Below are positions 43,450-51,870 of a stretch of DNA of 64,000 nucleotides, in pieces (positions within the stretch are counted from its first letter, which is position 1; each line of letters starts with the position of its first letter). Below the pieces are notes generated by a model. That model was not told where the DNA came from. It made no database searches and saw only the letters and a program-made list of their open reading frames with translations. The position numbers and the translations under genes were made by a program. The DNA is from JBKEAJ01 sp047975005 (GTDB lineage Bacteria; Bacteroidota; Bacteroidia; Bacteroidales; Prolixibacteraceae): positions 7,191-71,190 of the forward strand of contig JBKECW010000093.1 in assembly GCA_047975005.1 (NCBI GenBank), given 5' to 3'.

Positions 43450-45435
43450 CTACAAATCATCTTCGGCAAGCACCACGAGGAAGTCATCCTTACACAGCTC
43501 CAACTCTGCATCCTTAGCCATATTGAGGGTAATACCAAAATTTTCGTTTTCATCCCTCATCTTGTCAAAAAATCTCACACCGAGACATATTTCGTCCCGC
43601 TTATTTGCCTGACGAAGAACGTCAATAAACTTCATCTTTGCAGGGAGTTCGCTTTCGTCGAAATACAGATTTGCCCTTTTTATGTATATCTCACTGCCAT
43701 CTTCTTGCAGAATATCGTCGTAGAACAGTTGCATCTTGGGCTCTTCGCTCAGCAATGCCAATATCATTGTTGTGTATTTATTACTAACGATAAACTCGTC
43801 AAGGTCACGGCTCGGCATAAGTTCTTGATTTTCAGACATCAGCACTTGACTTATAAGTTTTGTTTTACTTCCACCCTCTCCGAGCTCCGTCTTCATTCTG
43901 CCCAACATCATGGATATCAACAAGGTGCGAGAGTCAATCTCATCACTCGACATCTCATTCTCTACATTAGCCAAGACCATTACAACATCATAGGAGAAAG
44001 GCTCTAGCGCAGAAAGCTCATCGTGAATAAGAGGATCTCGATAGCTGATATTCACTTTTATATTTGTATTCTCTACATCTATATCATTGATAATGTCTTC
44101 CACTTCCTGATTATGCTCTGGCAAAATAACATCGCACACCGAGCCGTCTTTCAGGTAGTCGTTAGCTTCGCTTATTAAAGTCTGCCCCACGTTGTGCCAT
44201 CCAATAAAAAGCATTCTTTTGGCTGTTTGTTCTAGCCTGATATGCTTATATCCGAAATCTGAGTTTGTATTGAGTATCGGTTCGGAAGAGAAGCCTATTG
44301 TTGTTTCGTCTTCCGCAAAAATAATAATCTCCTCATCCTTACTCATAACATAATCTAACTCTGGGCGTAACATCAATTTATCGTCTTTAAACACCCCCAA
44401 AGGAATACCGTCTTCAAAGTGGAGAACCAAATCATGAAACTTCACTCCTTCCCATTTAGGGTCGCCGTAAAAATATATTTCACCACCGTCAAAAGACAGC
44501 ATTTCGTTGTACACAGTTATCAATCCACTAGTTAGTGAGGTCTGTATCAGCAGTTTCCCAATAATACTCCAAACATCGATAGCTATAATATTTGGGTTAT
44601 TCATTGTCTGTATAAGATCTCTTTTGTGCTCATCAAATATTTCTGTTATTACTGGTACTCCTACGCTTCCCTCAAAGTAAGTATTTACTGCTATAAGAGT
44701 CTTCAACACACGAACGTCGGAATTTTGCTTGTCTTCTTCTTTTGCTATTTCCTCGCAAGTAGCCATGACAATCACCGATTTTGCAAGGTGTGCGTTAATT
44801 CTGTCTAAGTCGTTTAAACGAGCAGGGTCGCCGTGAGTAACCACGACCTTCGTATTTTCAAAGTTTTTAATACTCGTTTTTATTACCTCGTCGATTTCTT
44901 CTTTGGAGTCTAGGGCCATAATCACAACAACGGCTTTATCTCCACTCTCGTTTGCCATGATAAGCTCCTTAATAATTCCCACTACCCTATTGCTCCAACC
45001 CAATATCAATGTAAAATCTTCTTCCAAAACTTGCCCTCTACCTTTTCTGAAATTATACATAATTTGGTCGATAGCCGTAGTTATGAAGGCAATAAGTGCA
45101 GAGAGGATAATTACGCCGACCGTTCCTGCAAGTATTGTTGTGATTTTAATCCACGGCGACGACAGGTGATCTTGATACATATTACCGGGGTCGGTCATCT
45201 GCAAGAAAATGAAATAGATATGATCCCAAAAAGTTTTAACATTGTTATAACCCTCCGCATTCTCGAAGCCCACACCAAAATATACTATCGCGGCTCTGAT
45301 TGCGATTATTATTGCAAAAGAAAAAAGAAAAGCTACAAATAAGCTCCAAAAAATAGAGACTCCCCCTTTCGACAAGAACTGTTCAATCTTGTATCCGAGT
45401 CTCTGTTTAAACGAAAAATGATTTTTATCAGACAT
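43450..45435 (-). CDS. CASTOR/POLLUX/SYM8-like ion channel protein
   Basis: 661 residues. Two to three N-terminal helices (FWSLFVAFLFSFAIIIAIRAAIVYF and ILAGTVGVIILSALIAFITTAID, in part) with a pore-like segment between (FLQMTDPGNMYQDH), then two RCK-like cytoplasmic halves: DFTLILGWSNRVVGIIKEL and RMLFIGWHNVGQTLISEAN carry the Rossmann openings. This arrangement is that of plant CASTOR/POLLUX cation channels and their bacterial relatives. Calcium gating is known in plants; in bacteria the role is not settled. Single gene. Confidence 0.82.
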   Translation of the reverse strand: MSDKNHFSFKQRLGYKIEQFLSKGGVSIFWSLFVAFLFSFAIIIAIRAAIVYFGVGFENAEGYNNVKTFWDHIYFIFLQMTDPGNMYQDHLSSPWIKITTILAGTVGVIILSALIAFITTAIDQIMYNFRKGRGQVLEEDFTLILGWSNRVVGIIKELIMANESGDKAVVVIMALDSKEEIDEVIKTSIKNFENTKVVVTHGDPARLNDLDRINAHLAKSVIVMATCEEIAKEEDKQNSDVRVLKTLIAVNTYFEGSVGVPVITEIFDEHKRDLIQTMNNPNIIAIDVWSIIGKLLIQTSLTSGLITVYNEMLSFDGGEIYFYGDPKWEGVKFHDLVLHFEDGIPLGVFKDDKLMLRPELDYVMSKDEEIIIFAEDETTIGFSSEPILNTNSDFGYKHIRLEQTAKRMLFIGWHNVGQTLISEANDYLKDGSVCDVILPEHNQEVEDIINDIDVENTNIKVNISYRDPLIHDELSALEPFSYDVVMVLANVENEMSSDEIDSRTLLISMMLGRMKTELGEGGSKTKLISQVLMSENQELMPSRDLDEFIVSNKYTTMILALLSEEPKMQLFYDDILQEDGSEIYIKRANLYFDESELPAKMKFIDVLRQANKRDEICLGVRFFDKMRDENENFGITLNMAKDAELELCKDDFLVVLAEDDL

Positions 45436-45502
45436 ACTATATTATATTAAAAGTAAAATACAAGGCTATCAACACATTAGCGACTCTTACACGAGTCGCT
45501 GC

Positions 45503-45865
45503 TTATTTGCCGTAATACGACAATTTTTCACCGTCAAGGAAATCATCTCTTTTCGGACTAAAAACATCAATAAGCACGCCCTCTTCCAAGCACAATACCC
45601 CGTGCAGCTCATTGGGAGGAGCGTAGAAAGAATCGCCAGAAGCGAGTATTTGTTTTTTCTCGCCGACAGTAACCTCAAAGCTTCCTTTTACGATATAGCT
45701 AGTTTGCGAATGAGGGTGTGTATGAAGAGCCCCCACAGCATCTTTTGCAAACTTCATATGCACTAGCATAATTTTATCGTCATAGCCCATAATTTGTCGT
45801 GATACACCCTCGCCAACGGTATCCCATTGCATATTGTTTGTCTCAAAAAATAATTTATTACTCAT
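45503..45865 (-). CDS. Cupin-domain protein
   Basis: 120 residues of a single beta-barrel. Metal motif 1 is MKFAKDAVGALHTHPHSQTSYIVKGSFE, with His residues in HTHPH and Gln/Glu ligands, and motif 2 is FYAPPNELHGVLC. Many such proteins bind sugars or sense small molecules; no substrate can be given. Starts at MSNKLFFETNN with a promoter element at 45936-45943. Confidence 0.85.
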   Translation of the reverse strand: MSNKLFFETNNMQWDTVGEGVSRQIMGYDDKIMLVHMKFAKDAVGALHTHPHSQTSYIVKGSFEVTVGEKKQILASGDSFYAPPNELHGVLCLEEGVLIDVFSPKRDDFLDGEKLSYYGK

Positions 45866-45935
45866 ATCTATATATTGTTAATACTTCATTTTTGCGCTTA
45901 ATATTTTCTTCCCCAAAAAATCAAACAAAGTATCG

Positions 45936-45943
45936 CAAAGGTA
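45936..45943 (-). promoter_or_regulatory. -7 promoter element of the cupin gene
   Basis: Minus-strand TACCTTTG, about 70 bases before the ATG. Confidence 0.5.
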
Positions 45944-46005
45944 AGCATAATATCTTTTTGTGTTCAATATTTTTTCTTAACTTTCACTCGGGTTAAATTG
46001 TTGGA

Positions 46006-46060
46006 AATACAATGTTTAGTCGTTGAACTGCTTAATCATTTAGAGCTTAATTGCTTGAAA
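46006..46060 (+). repeat. GTTTA-type dispersed repeat, copy 1
   Basis: AATACAATGTTTAGTCGTTG and the following GAACTGCTTAATCATTTA match the copy at 63725-63780 with few changes. Confidence 0.7.
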
Positions 46061-46143
46061 TTTAATGAATTATATTAATCAATGAATAGCCTCCTGCTTT
46101 AGCTGGAGGAATAATAAAAATACAAACCACCCCGCCTGCGGCA

Positions 46144-46195
46144 CCCCTCCTCCACGAGGAGGGGATTTAAAAACTCTCCTCCTGCGAAGGAGGAG
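46144..46195. repeat. Two GC-rich perfect hairpins
   Basis: CCCCTCCTC-CAC-GAGGAGGGG at 46144-46164 and CTCCTCC-TGCGAA-GGAGGAG at 46176-46195, preceded by the spacer CCACCCCGCCTGCGGCA. A third hairpin with AGCCTCC/GGAGG arms lies near 46089-46109. Much richer in GC than the surroundings, so probably a mobile repeat element. Confidence 0.7.
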
Positions 46196-46282
46196 TACCC
46201 GAAGGGAGAGGTGGCGGCTGTTAATTGATACTACGATACTACAATGCTGTGTTGTTACGATAACAACAGCTAAATACGAGAA

Positions 46283-46359
46283 CGTCATTGCGAGGAGCTG
46301 GCGACGTGGCAATCTCCTGCAACGAAGAACAGATTGCCACGCTGACGCTCGCAATGACG
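46283..46359 (-). repeat. Dispersed palindromic repeat, copy D
   Basis: 77 bases, CGTCATTGCGAG to CTCGCAATGACG, reverse orientation like copy B. Confidence 0.85.
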
Positions 46360-46366
46360 GATCCAA

Positions 46367-46445
46367 ACTCTAAAGCCTAAACAATTAAACCTTAAACGAT
46401 TCAACCTATCAACGATTAAACAAATCAGCAGTTCAACAAATCAAC
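46367..46445 (-). repeat. GTTTA-type dispersed repeat, inverted copy
   Basis: Read on the minus strand it gives GTTGATTTGTTG, GATTTGTTTAATCGTTG, GTTTAAGGTTTAATTG and GTTTAGGCTTTAGAG, sharing these words with the right end of the window. It abuts the promoter of the Rpn gene. Confidence 0.6.
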
Positions 46446-46454
46446 AAAAAACAC

Positions 46455-46462
46455 TATCTTTG
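46455..46462 (+). promoter_or_regulatory. -7 promoter element of the Rpn gene
   Basis: TATCTTTG, 25 bases before the ATG. Confidence 0.6.
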
Positions 46463-46486
46463 TCATAGGACATAAAAATCAAGATT

Positions 46487-47404
46487 ATGAACATTGAGAA
46501 AACAGAGAGATATGTAAACCCCTTGACGGACTTCTGTTTCAAGAAGTTGTTTGGCACGGAGCTCAACAAGGACATATTGATTGATTTTTTGAATGACATT
46601 ATCCCCGACCTGCCGCCCAATCACCGTATTAAGGACATCAGCTATAAGCCTACTGAGCATCTTCCTGATTTTGAATTTGACAGAAAGGCTATTTTTGATA
46701 TTTATTGCGAGGGTCAGAATGGTCATCGTTTCATTGTGGAGATGCAGAAATATTGGCAATTATTTTTCAAGGATCGTAGTATTTATTATTCTACTTATCC
46801 CATCCGCGAGCAGGCAGAGAGAGGCGAATGGAATTTTAAGCTGGATGCCGTTTATACAATTGGGATACTCGATTTTATGATAGACACTGAAGAAAGTAAT
46901 CCTGAGCCTGTTCACAAAGTAGAGTTGAAGAACGAGCGTAACGAAATCTTTTTTGACAAGCTGATGTATGTCTATGTTGAGCTTCCCAAGTTTACAAAGC
47001 AGGAGCATGAGTTGCAGACTATGCGAGATAAGTGGCTCTTCACCCTGAAGAATTTGGTTTATTTGCAGGAGCGCCCACGGGCTTTGCAGGAGCGAGTGTT
47101 TGAAAAGATATTCGAGGTAGCAGAGGTAGCAAAGTTCAATCATGCCGAGATGGAGGCTTATCAGAGCAGTCTTAAAAGCTTTAGAGACAACCACAATATT
47201 TATAAATCCAACATAGAAAGAGCTTTGGAGGAAGGCGAGAAGAGAGGCGAGAAGAGAGGAATCAAGAAAGGCGAGAATAAGAAGGCAGAGCAGACTGCAC
47301 TACGCATGATAGCAAAAGGTTATGACAATACCACCATACACGAACTCACGGGGCTTAGCACTGCGAAGATAGAGAAGCTGAGAGCATCAATCAGTGCTCA
47401 GTGA
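46487..47404 (+). CDS. Rpn-family PD-(D/E)XK nuclease / transposase-like protein
   Basis: 305 residues. The family start NPLTDFCFKKLFGTELNKDILIDFLN is present in part, and the nuclease core is KAIFDIYCEGQNGHRFIVEMQ with D, E and Q in the D-ExQ pattern. A charged linker EEGEKRGEKRGIKKGENKK and a small C-terminal HTH-like end (GYDNTTIHELTGLSTAKIEKL) follow. Rpn proteins (RpnA-E) promote RecA-independent recombination in E. coli; Bacteroidota carry many copies. It sits in a bed of dispersed repeats, which fits its mobile nature. Confidence 0.85.
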   Translation: MNIEKTERYVNPLTDFCFKKLFGTELNKDILIDFLNDIIPDLPPNHRIKDISYKPTEHLPDFEFDRKAIFDIYCEGQNGHRFIVEMQKYWQLFFKDRSIYYSTYPIREQAERGEWNFKLDAVYTIGILDFMIDTEESNPEPVHKVELKNERNEIFFDKLMYVYVELPKFTKQEHELQTMRDKWLFTLKNLVYLQERPRALQERVFEKIFEVAEVAKFNHAEMEAYQSSLKSFRDNHNIYKSNIERALEEGEKRGEKRGIKKGENKKAEQTALRMIAKGYDNTTIHELTGLSTAKIEKLRASISAQ

Positions 47405-47484
47405 TGAGTGAGAAAAGAAGCGTCGAAGAGAAAGACAGACTGAAGAGGAAACGATTTGATGATTAGATAATTTTATAATAAAAA

Positions 47485-48294
47485 ATGAAGGACATGAATA
47501 GCTATTTATCCAAAAATCTGAGAATCCAAAAATCTATGTATCCAAGTGCTAGAACAACTCTCATTCTCATGACATTGTTAATAATCGGTGCATGTACAGA
47601 CACTTCCACCACTCCAATTGTAATCGGACATCGAGGAGCAGCGGGGCATACGATGGAGAACAGTTTGCCCTCAATACAGAAAGCTATCGATTTAGGAGCG
47701 GATGCTGTTGAGATTGATGTTTTTAAAATCTCCGACGGTACTATTGTGGTGTTTCACGACAACACCCTAGACCGTCTTACCGAGCATACCGGCTCGATTG
47801 AAAACCTCAACAAAAGCGATCTCGACACAGTACTATTAAAAGGCGGCATAAAGATTCCGACTTTGGAGGAGGTCTTGGATTTGATAGACAAGAAGATTAT
47901 GTTGAACATTGAGCTTAAAGGAGCAAACACTGCAAGCTCCGTAAATATCATAATAAAAAAGTATATTAGCGAGAAAGGCTGGACAAACAGCGACTTCATC
48001 ATATCAAGTTTCAAGTGGGACGAGTTAGAGGAAATGAGAAGTCTCAACCCCGACATTCCCATTGGCATACTGACAAGCGATGACATAGACGGAGCACTTA
48101 TAGAGGCAGAGAAAGTCAATGCGAAAACAATACACCCAAATTTTAAGAAACTGAATGAAGTTAATATTAAATCTATGCACTCTAAAGGTTGCTTAATATA
48201 TGCATGGACGGTCAACGAAATTTCCGATATAGCAGAATTAACGGGGCTTGGAATTGATGGAATAATTACAGACTACCCCGACAGAGTGAAGTAA
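47485..48294 (+). CDS. Glycerophosphodiester phosphodiesterase, lipoprotein
   Basis: Hydrolyses glycerophosphodiesters to glycerol 3-phosphate and alcohol. The GDPD barrel is clear: IGHRGAAGHTMENSLPS with the catalytic histidine, DAVEIDVF with metal acids, and FHDNTLDRLTEH. The N-terminus has a lipobox IGAC (C37 from the first ATG). The ATG at 47536 gives a shorter and more usual signal peptide with C20; either could be right. Ends in GIDGIITDYPDRVK. Confidence 0.88.
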   Translation: MKDMNSYLSKNLRIQKSMYPSARTTLILMTLLIIGACTDTSTTPIVIGHRGAAGHTMENSLPSIQKAIDLGADAVEIDVFKISDGTIVVFHDNTLDRLTEHTGSIENLNKSDLDTVLLKGGIKIPTLEEVLDLIDKKIMLNIELKGANTASSVNIIIKKYISEKGWTNSDFIISSFKWDELEEMRSLNPDIPIGILTSDDIDGALIEAEKVNAKTIHPNFKKLNEVNIKSMHSKGCLIYAWTVNEISDIAELTGLGIDGIITDYPDRVK

Positions 48295-48328
48295 CAGAAC
48301 GTTAAAATTTCCCAAACTTCATATTTTC

Positions 48329-48342
48329 GTAACAATTGTTAC
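48329..48342. promoter_or_regulatory. FNR/CRP-type palindrome before the nitrite module
   Basis: GTAAC-AATT-GTTAC, a perfect 14-bp palindrome with the 5-4-5 spacing of FNR/CRP-family sites, 84 bases before the porin ATG. A regulator of this family responding to oxygen or nitrogen oxides would suit the operon. Confidence 0.45.
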
Positions 48343-48425
48343 AGAGCATTGTAAGAAATCATCATACATTGCGATATTATTTTAGACAAACGCGATTTTT
48401 CGCAATAAACTTATAGTCAATTATT

Positions 48426-49691
48426 ATGAATAAAATTTTACTTTTGGTTGGAACACTCATCTTATTCACGAGCACAGGTTTAGCTCAAGGTGAGAAGTTC
48501 ACATTAAGCGGTACTATCAGACCGAGGTACGAACTCAGAGACGGCTACAAAAGCATGCTGAATGACAATGACAAGGCATCTAACTTCATTTCGCAAAGAA
48601 CACGTTTAAACGCACTTTACAACGACGGCAAAGTTGGTGCAAAACTGGTTATTCAGGACATCAGCACATGGGGCGACAAGGGACAACTAGCCACAGGCGA
48701 CAGCAATGGGCTTGGACTACACGAAGCATGGGCGAGCTATCAATTTGTTGATGGTTTTGGCTTTAAAGCTGGTAGGCAAGAGCTAAACTACGATGATGTC
48801 AGAATTTTAGGAAATGTAGACTGGGCGCAACAGGCAAGAAGCCACGATGCCCTCTTATTTCAATTCACCAAAGTTCAAAATTTCAAACTTGATTTAGGTA
48901 TTGCCTACAACAGAGAAAGCGAACAAAACACAAACACCAATTACGCGGTACCTGGCTACAAGGCGATGCAATTTTTGTGGGCAAACTATCAATCTGACAA
49001 GTTTTACGGCAGTTTCTTATTCTTGAACAACGGAGTACAAGATTCCACGAAAACCGATTTAACAATCAGATACAGTCAGACTGTCGGGTTTTATCTAAAA
49101 TCAAAGAATTTAGACGGCTGGGGATATAGTGCTTCTGCGTATTATCAGGGAGGCAAGCTCAAAGGCGACACAAAACTTTCGGCTTACTATTTTGCGGCAA
49201 GTCTAAACAAAAGGATTGCACAAAATTTCAGTGGAACACTTGGTTTTGAAGTGTTATCGGGCAACGACGAAGGTAGCACCGACACCAAGAACAAAGCATT
49301 TACTCCACTCTACGGAACAAATCATAAGTTCAACGGGCACATGGACTACTTCTACGTAGGAAATCACGGCAACAGTGTTGGACTAGGAGATTATTACCTA
49401 ACTCTCAAGTACTCAAAAAACAAATTTACGACAGCCTTGACAGGACACTATTTCACAAGCATGGGCGATGTTCTTGACAATAACGACAAGGTGATGGACG
49501 ACTACTTAGGTTTTGAGCTAGACTGGATGATTGGATACAAATTTACAGACAACTTCAACCTATCGGCAGGTTACTCACGCATGTTTGCAGGCGATGCCCT
49601 CAAGCAGCTAAAAAGTGGAGGCACTTCAAGAGACGACGCAAATTGGGCATATATAATGTTAAGTTTCACTCCTAAATTCCTGAGCCTATGA
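48426..49691 (+). CDS. Alginate-export-type porin of the nitrite module
   Basis: 421 residues with signal peptide (to GLAQ) and an outer membrane barrel opening FTLSGTIRPRYELRDGY. Family features include RTRLNALY, LQDISTWGD-like IQDISTWGD, EAWASYQF, GRQELNYDDVRILGNVDWAQQAR and a C-terminal aromatic strand (ending SFTPKFLSL). The gene overlaps nrfH by four bases, so it is part of the nitrite reduction operon and probably lets nitrite into the periplasm, which is inference. Confidence 0.82.
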   Translation: MNKILLLVGTLILFTSTGLAQGEKFTLSGTIRPRYELRDGYKSMLNDNDKASNFISQRTRLNALYNDGKVGAKLVIQDISTWGDKGQLATGDSNGLGLHEAWASYQFVDGFGFKAGRQELNYDDVRILGNVDWAQQARSHDALLFQFTKVQNFKLDLGIAYNRESEQNTNTNYAVPGYKAMQFLWANYQSDKFYGSFLFLNNGVQDSTKTDLTIRYSQTVGFYLKSKNLDGWGYSASAYYQGGKLKGDTKLSAYYFAASLNKRIAQNFSGTLGFEVLSGNDEGSTDTKNKAFTPLYGTNHKFNGHMDYFYVGNHGNSVGLGDYYLTLKYSKNKFTTALTGHYFTSMGDVLDNNDKVMDDYLGFELDWMIGYKFTDNFNLSAGYSRMFAGDALKQLKSGGTSRDDANWAYIMLSFTPKFLSL

Positions 49692-50269
49692 TAAAACTAT
49701 TCAACATACCAAAGTCTTGGCGACTACCATTCACCATATTGTTTGGTATACTTGGCGGCTTGCTCGTCTACACTTTCTACATGTCGAGGGCATGGTCTTA
49801 TGCGTCCGACGACCCTGCGGCATGTGTCAACTGCCACGTCATGCAATCGCAGTATGCATCGTGGTTTCACAGCTCGCATAGGGAAAGGGCAAATTGCAAT
49901 GATTGCCATGTTCCGCACGACAATGTATTCAACAAGTATGCATTTAAGGCGATGGACGGGCTTTATCATTCCTATGTATTTTCGACAAGACAAGAGCCGC
50001 AAGTAATACGAGCCAAGGAAGCGAGTTCCGGTGTAATAATGGACAATTGCATAAGGTGTCATTCAGATTTAAACACCACCATTGTAAACACTGGCATGGT
50101 CTGCTTCAAGGACACAAAAGAAGGAAATGGCAAGGCGTGTTGGGATTGCCACAGAGATGTAGCACACGGCGAGATAAGTAATCTTGCATCTGCCCCCAAC
50201 GCCATCGTACCACTTCCTGAGTCTCCGGTACCGGATTGGTTAAGGAAAAGAATGAAAGAAGAAAAATAA
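49688..50269 (+). CDS. nrfH: Cytochrome c nitrite reductase small subunit
   Basis: Membrane-anchored tetraheme quinol dehydrogenase of the NapC/NirT family that feeds electrons to NrfA. One N-terminal helix (LPFTILFGILGGLLVYTFY), then four CXXCH motifs at residues 46-50 (CVNCH), 70-74 (CNDCH), 121-125 (CIRCH) and 151-155 (CWDCH). The length of 193 is usual. It starts inside the porin stop codon (ATGA) and is followed by nrfA after 13 bases. Confidence 0.96.
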   Translation: MIKLFNIPKSWRLPFTILFGILGGLLVYTFYMSRAWSYASDDPAACVNCHVMQSQYASWFHSSHRERANCNDCHVPHDNVFNKYAFKAMDGLYHSYVFSTRQEPQVIRAKEASSGVIMDNCIRCHSDLNTTIVNTGMVCFKDTKEGNGKACWDCHRDVAHGEISNLASAPNAIVPLPESPVPDWLRKRMKEEK

Positions 50270-50282
50270 AACACGAAATATT

Positions 50283-51770
50283 ATGAGTAAAGAAAATTCC
50301 AAGAAATTAGGTAAAACACAAACAATATTACTTTTTTGTTTGGTGGCAGTTGTTGTATTCCTTTTGGGGATACTAGCAGCATCAATCACAGAGAGACGTT
50401 CCGAAGTTGCGGGTATTTACAGCCAAGGTCAAAAAGTTAAGATTGAAGGCATTGAAGCACGCAACCGCTTGTGGGGAGAGAACTATCCTCGCGAGTACGA
50501 AACATGGGAGAACACAAAACTTATGGACTTCAAAAGCAAGCACATGAGCAACCACTTGGAAGATGCGCTAGGTCAGCGTCCTGACATGGTTGTACTATGG
50601 GCAGGCTATGGTTTTGCCAAAGACTACAATGCACCGAGAGGACACTTTTATGCTGTTGAGGATGTGAGGAACACGCTTCGCACGGGAGGACCAAAGGGCG
50701 AAGAAGACGGACCTATGCCGGCAGCATGTTGGACTTGTAAATCTCCCGACGTGCCAAGATTAATGAACGAGATGGGCATCAATGAGTTTTACAATCACAA
50801 ATGGGCAGCACACGGCGAGCAAATTGTGAACCCAATAGGATGTGCCGACTGTCATGATCCGGAAACAATGAATTTGCAGATATCACGTCCTGCACTTATC
50901 GAAGCATTCGAACGTCAAGGTAAAGACATCACAAAAGCAACACATCAGGAGATGCGTTCTTTGGTTTGCGCTCAGTGCCACGTGGAGTACTATTTCTCAA
51001 AAGAAGGCAATGTGGTAACATTCCCATGGGACAGTGGTTTCACGGTTGAGGCGATGGAAAAATATTATGACAATATTGATTTTGTAGACTGGACACACAA
51101 GCTAAGCAAAACACCGATGTTAAAAGCTCAGCACCCTGACTACGAAATATTCAAAATGGGACCACACGCCGAAAGAGGCGTATCGTGTGCCGACTGCCAC
51201 ATGCCTTACATGGCAGACGGAGCGGTTAAATTCACCGATCACCATTTGGTAAGCCCATTGAGAAACATGGAGCGCACGTGTTTGACTTGTCATAAAGAAA
51301 CTCCCGATCAACTAATGCAGCTTGTGTACACAAGACAAGAAAAAGCATTTGAGTTAAGAAATAGATTGGAGGAATTATTGACCGATGCACACTTTGAAGC
51401 AAAATATGCATGGGACAACGGAGCAACAGATGCACAAATGAAAGAATCTCTTAGACTTATCCGCCAAGCACAATGGCGTTGGGACTTTGGAGTAGCATCG
51501 CACGGAGCATCCTTCCACGCCCCACAAGAGACCGAAAGGATATTGGCACATGGCATAGACAGGGCACATGATGCACGCAGAGCTATCAGAGAAGTTTTCT
51601 ATGCTCTGAACATTCAAGACAGCTACAAAAAGCCTGTTTACGCAAACAAAGCTGAGGCACAGAAGATTATCGGCTTAGACATGGACAAATTGAAAACAGA
51701 AAAGAAAGAATTTCTTGAAACAGTTGTTCCGAAGTGGCTTGCAGATGCAGAAGCAAACAACAGACTATAA
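50283..51770 (+). CDS. nrfA: Ammonia-forming cytochrome c nitrite reductase
   Basis: Periplasmic pentaheme enzyme reducing nitrite to ammonium with six electrons. The active-site heme has the special CWTCK motif (149-153), and CADCH (187-191), CAQCH (229-233), CADCH (302-306) and CLTCH (333-337) bind the other four hemes. Q282, K and H in KAQHPDYE and the HGASFH region are typical. The N-terminus is an uncleaved-looking anchor helix (ILLFCLVAVVVFLLGILAA). Length 495. Five hemes, no loss. Confidence 0.97.
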   Translation: MSKENSKKLGKTQTILLFCLVAVVVFLLGILAASITERRSEVAGIYSQGQKVKIEGIEARNRLWGENYPREYETWENTKLMDFKSKHMSNHLEDALGQRPDMVVLWAGYGFAKDYNAPRGHFYAVEDVRNTLRTGGPKGEEDGPMPAACWTCKSPDVPRLMNEMGINEFYNHKWAAHGEQIVNPIGCADCHDPETMNLQISRPALIEAFERQGKDITKATHQEMRSLVCAQCHVEYYFSKEGNVVTFPWDSGFTVEAMEKYYDNIDFVDWTHKLSKTPMLKAQHPDYEIFKMGPHAERGVSCADCHMPYMADGAVKFTDHHLVSPLRNMERTCLTCHKETPDQLMQLVYTRQEKAFELRNRLEELLTDAHFEAKYAWDNGATDAQMKESLRLIRQAQWRWDFGVASHGASFHAPQETERILAHGIDRAHDARRAIREVFYALNIQDSYKKPVYANKAEAQKIIGLDMDKLKTEKKEFLETVVPKWLADAEANNRL

Positions 51771-51824
51771 GCCACAGAACAGTACTGATTTAGTCTATAT
51801 TTAAATTAATACTCAAATATCTCT

Positions 51825-51857
51825 AAACAAGGCAGCTCATAGGGTTGCCTTGTTTTT
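51825..51857 (+). terminator. Terminator between nrfA and resB
   Basis: AAACAAGGCA pairs with TGCCTTGTTT over an 11-base loop, followed by TTTTT. A 10-bp perfect stem, so the resB-ccsA genes are probably attenuated or separately transcribed. Confidence 0.75.
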
Positions 51858-51870
51858 AATTAAAAACTTA

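Larger units (their letters stand above)
45866..46486. other. 620-base repeat-rich spacer
   Basis: No gene. It contains the GTTTA-type repeat at 46006-46060, GC-rich hairpins at 46094-46195, palindromic repeat copy D at 46283-46359, and an inverted GTTTA-type repeat at 46367-46445. Short apparent frames here are repeat shadows. Confidence 0.7.

Noticed and set aside
49688..51770. Octaheme or hydroxylamine-type reductase in place of NrfA
   Set aside because: The count is exactly four CXXCH plus one CXXCK, with the partner NrfH, as in standard NrfHA.
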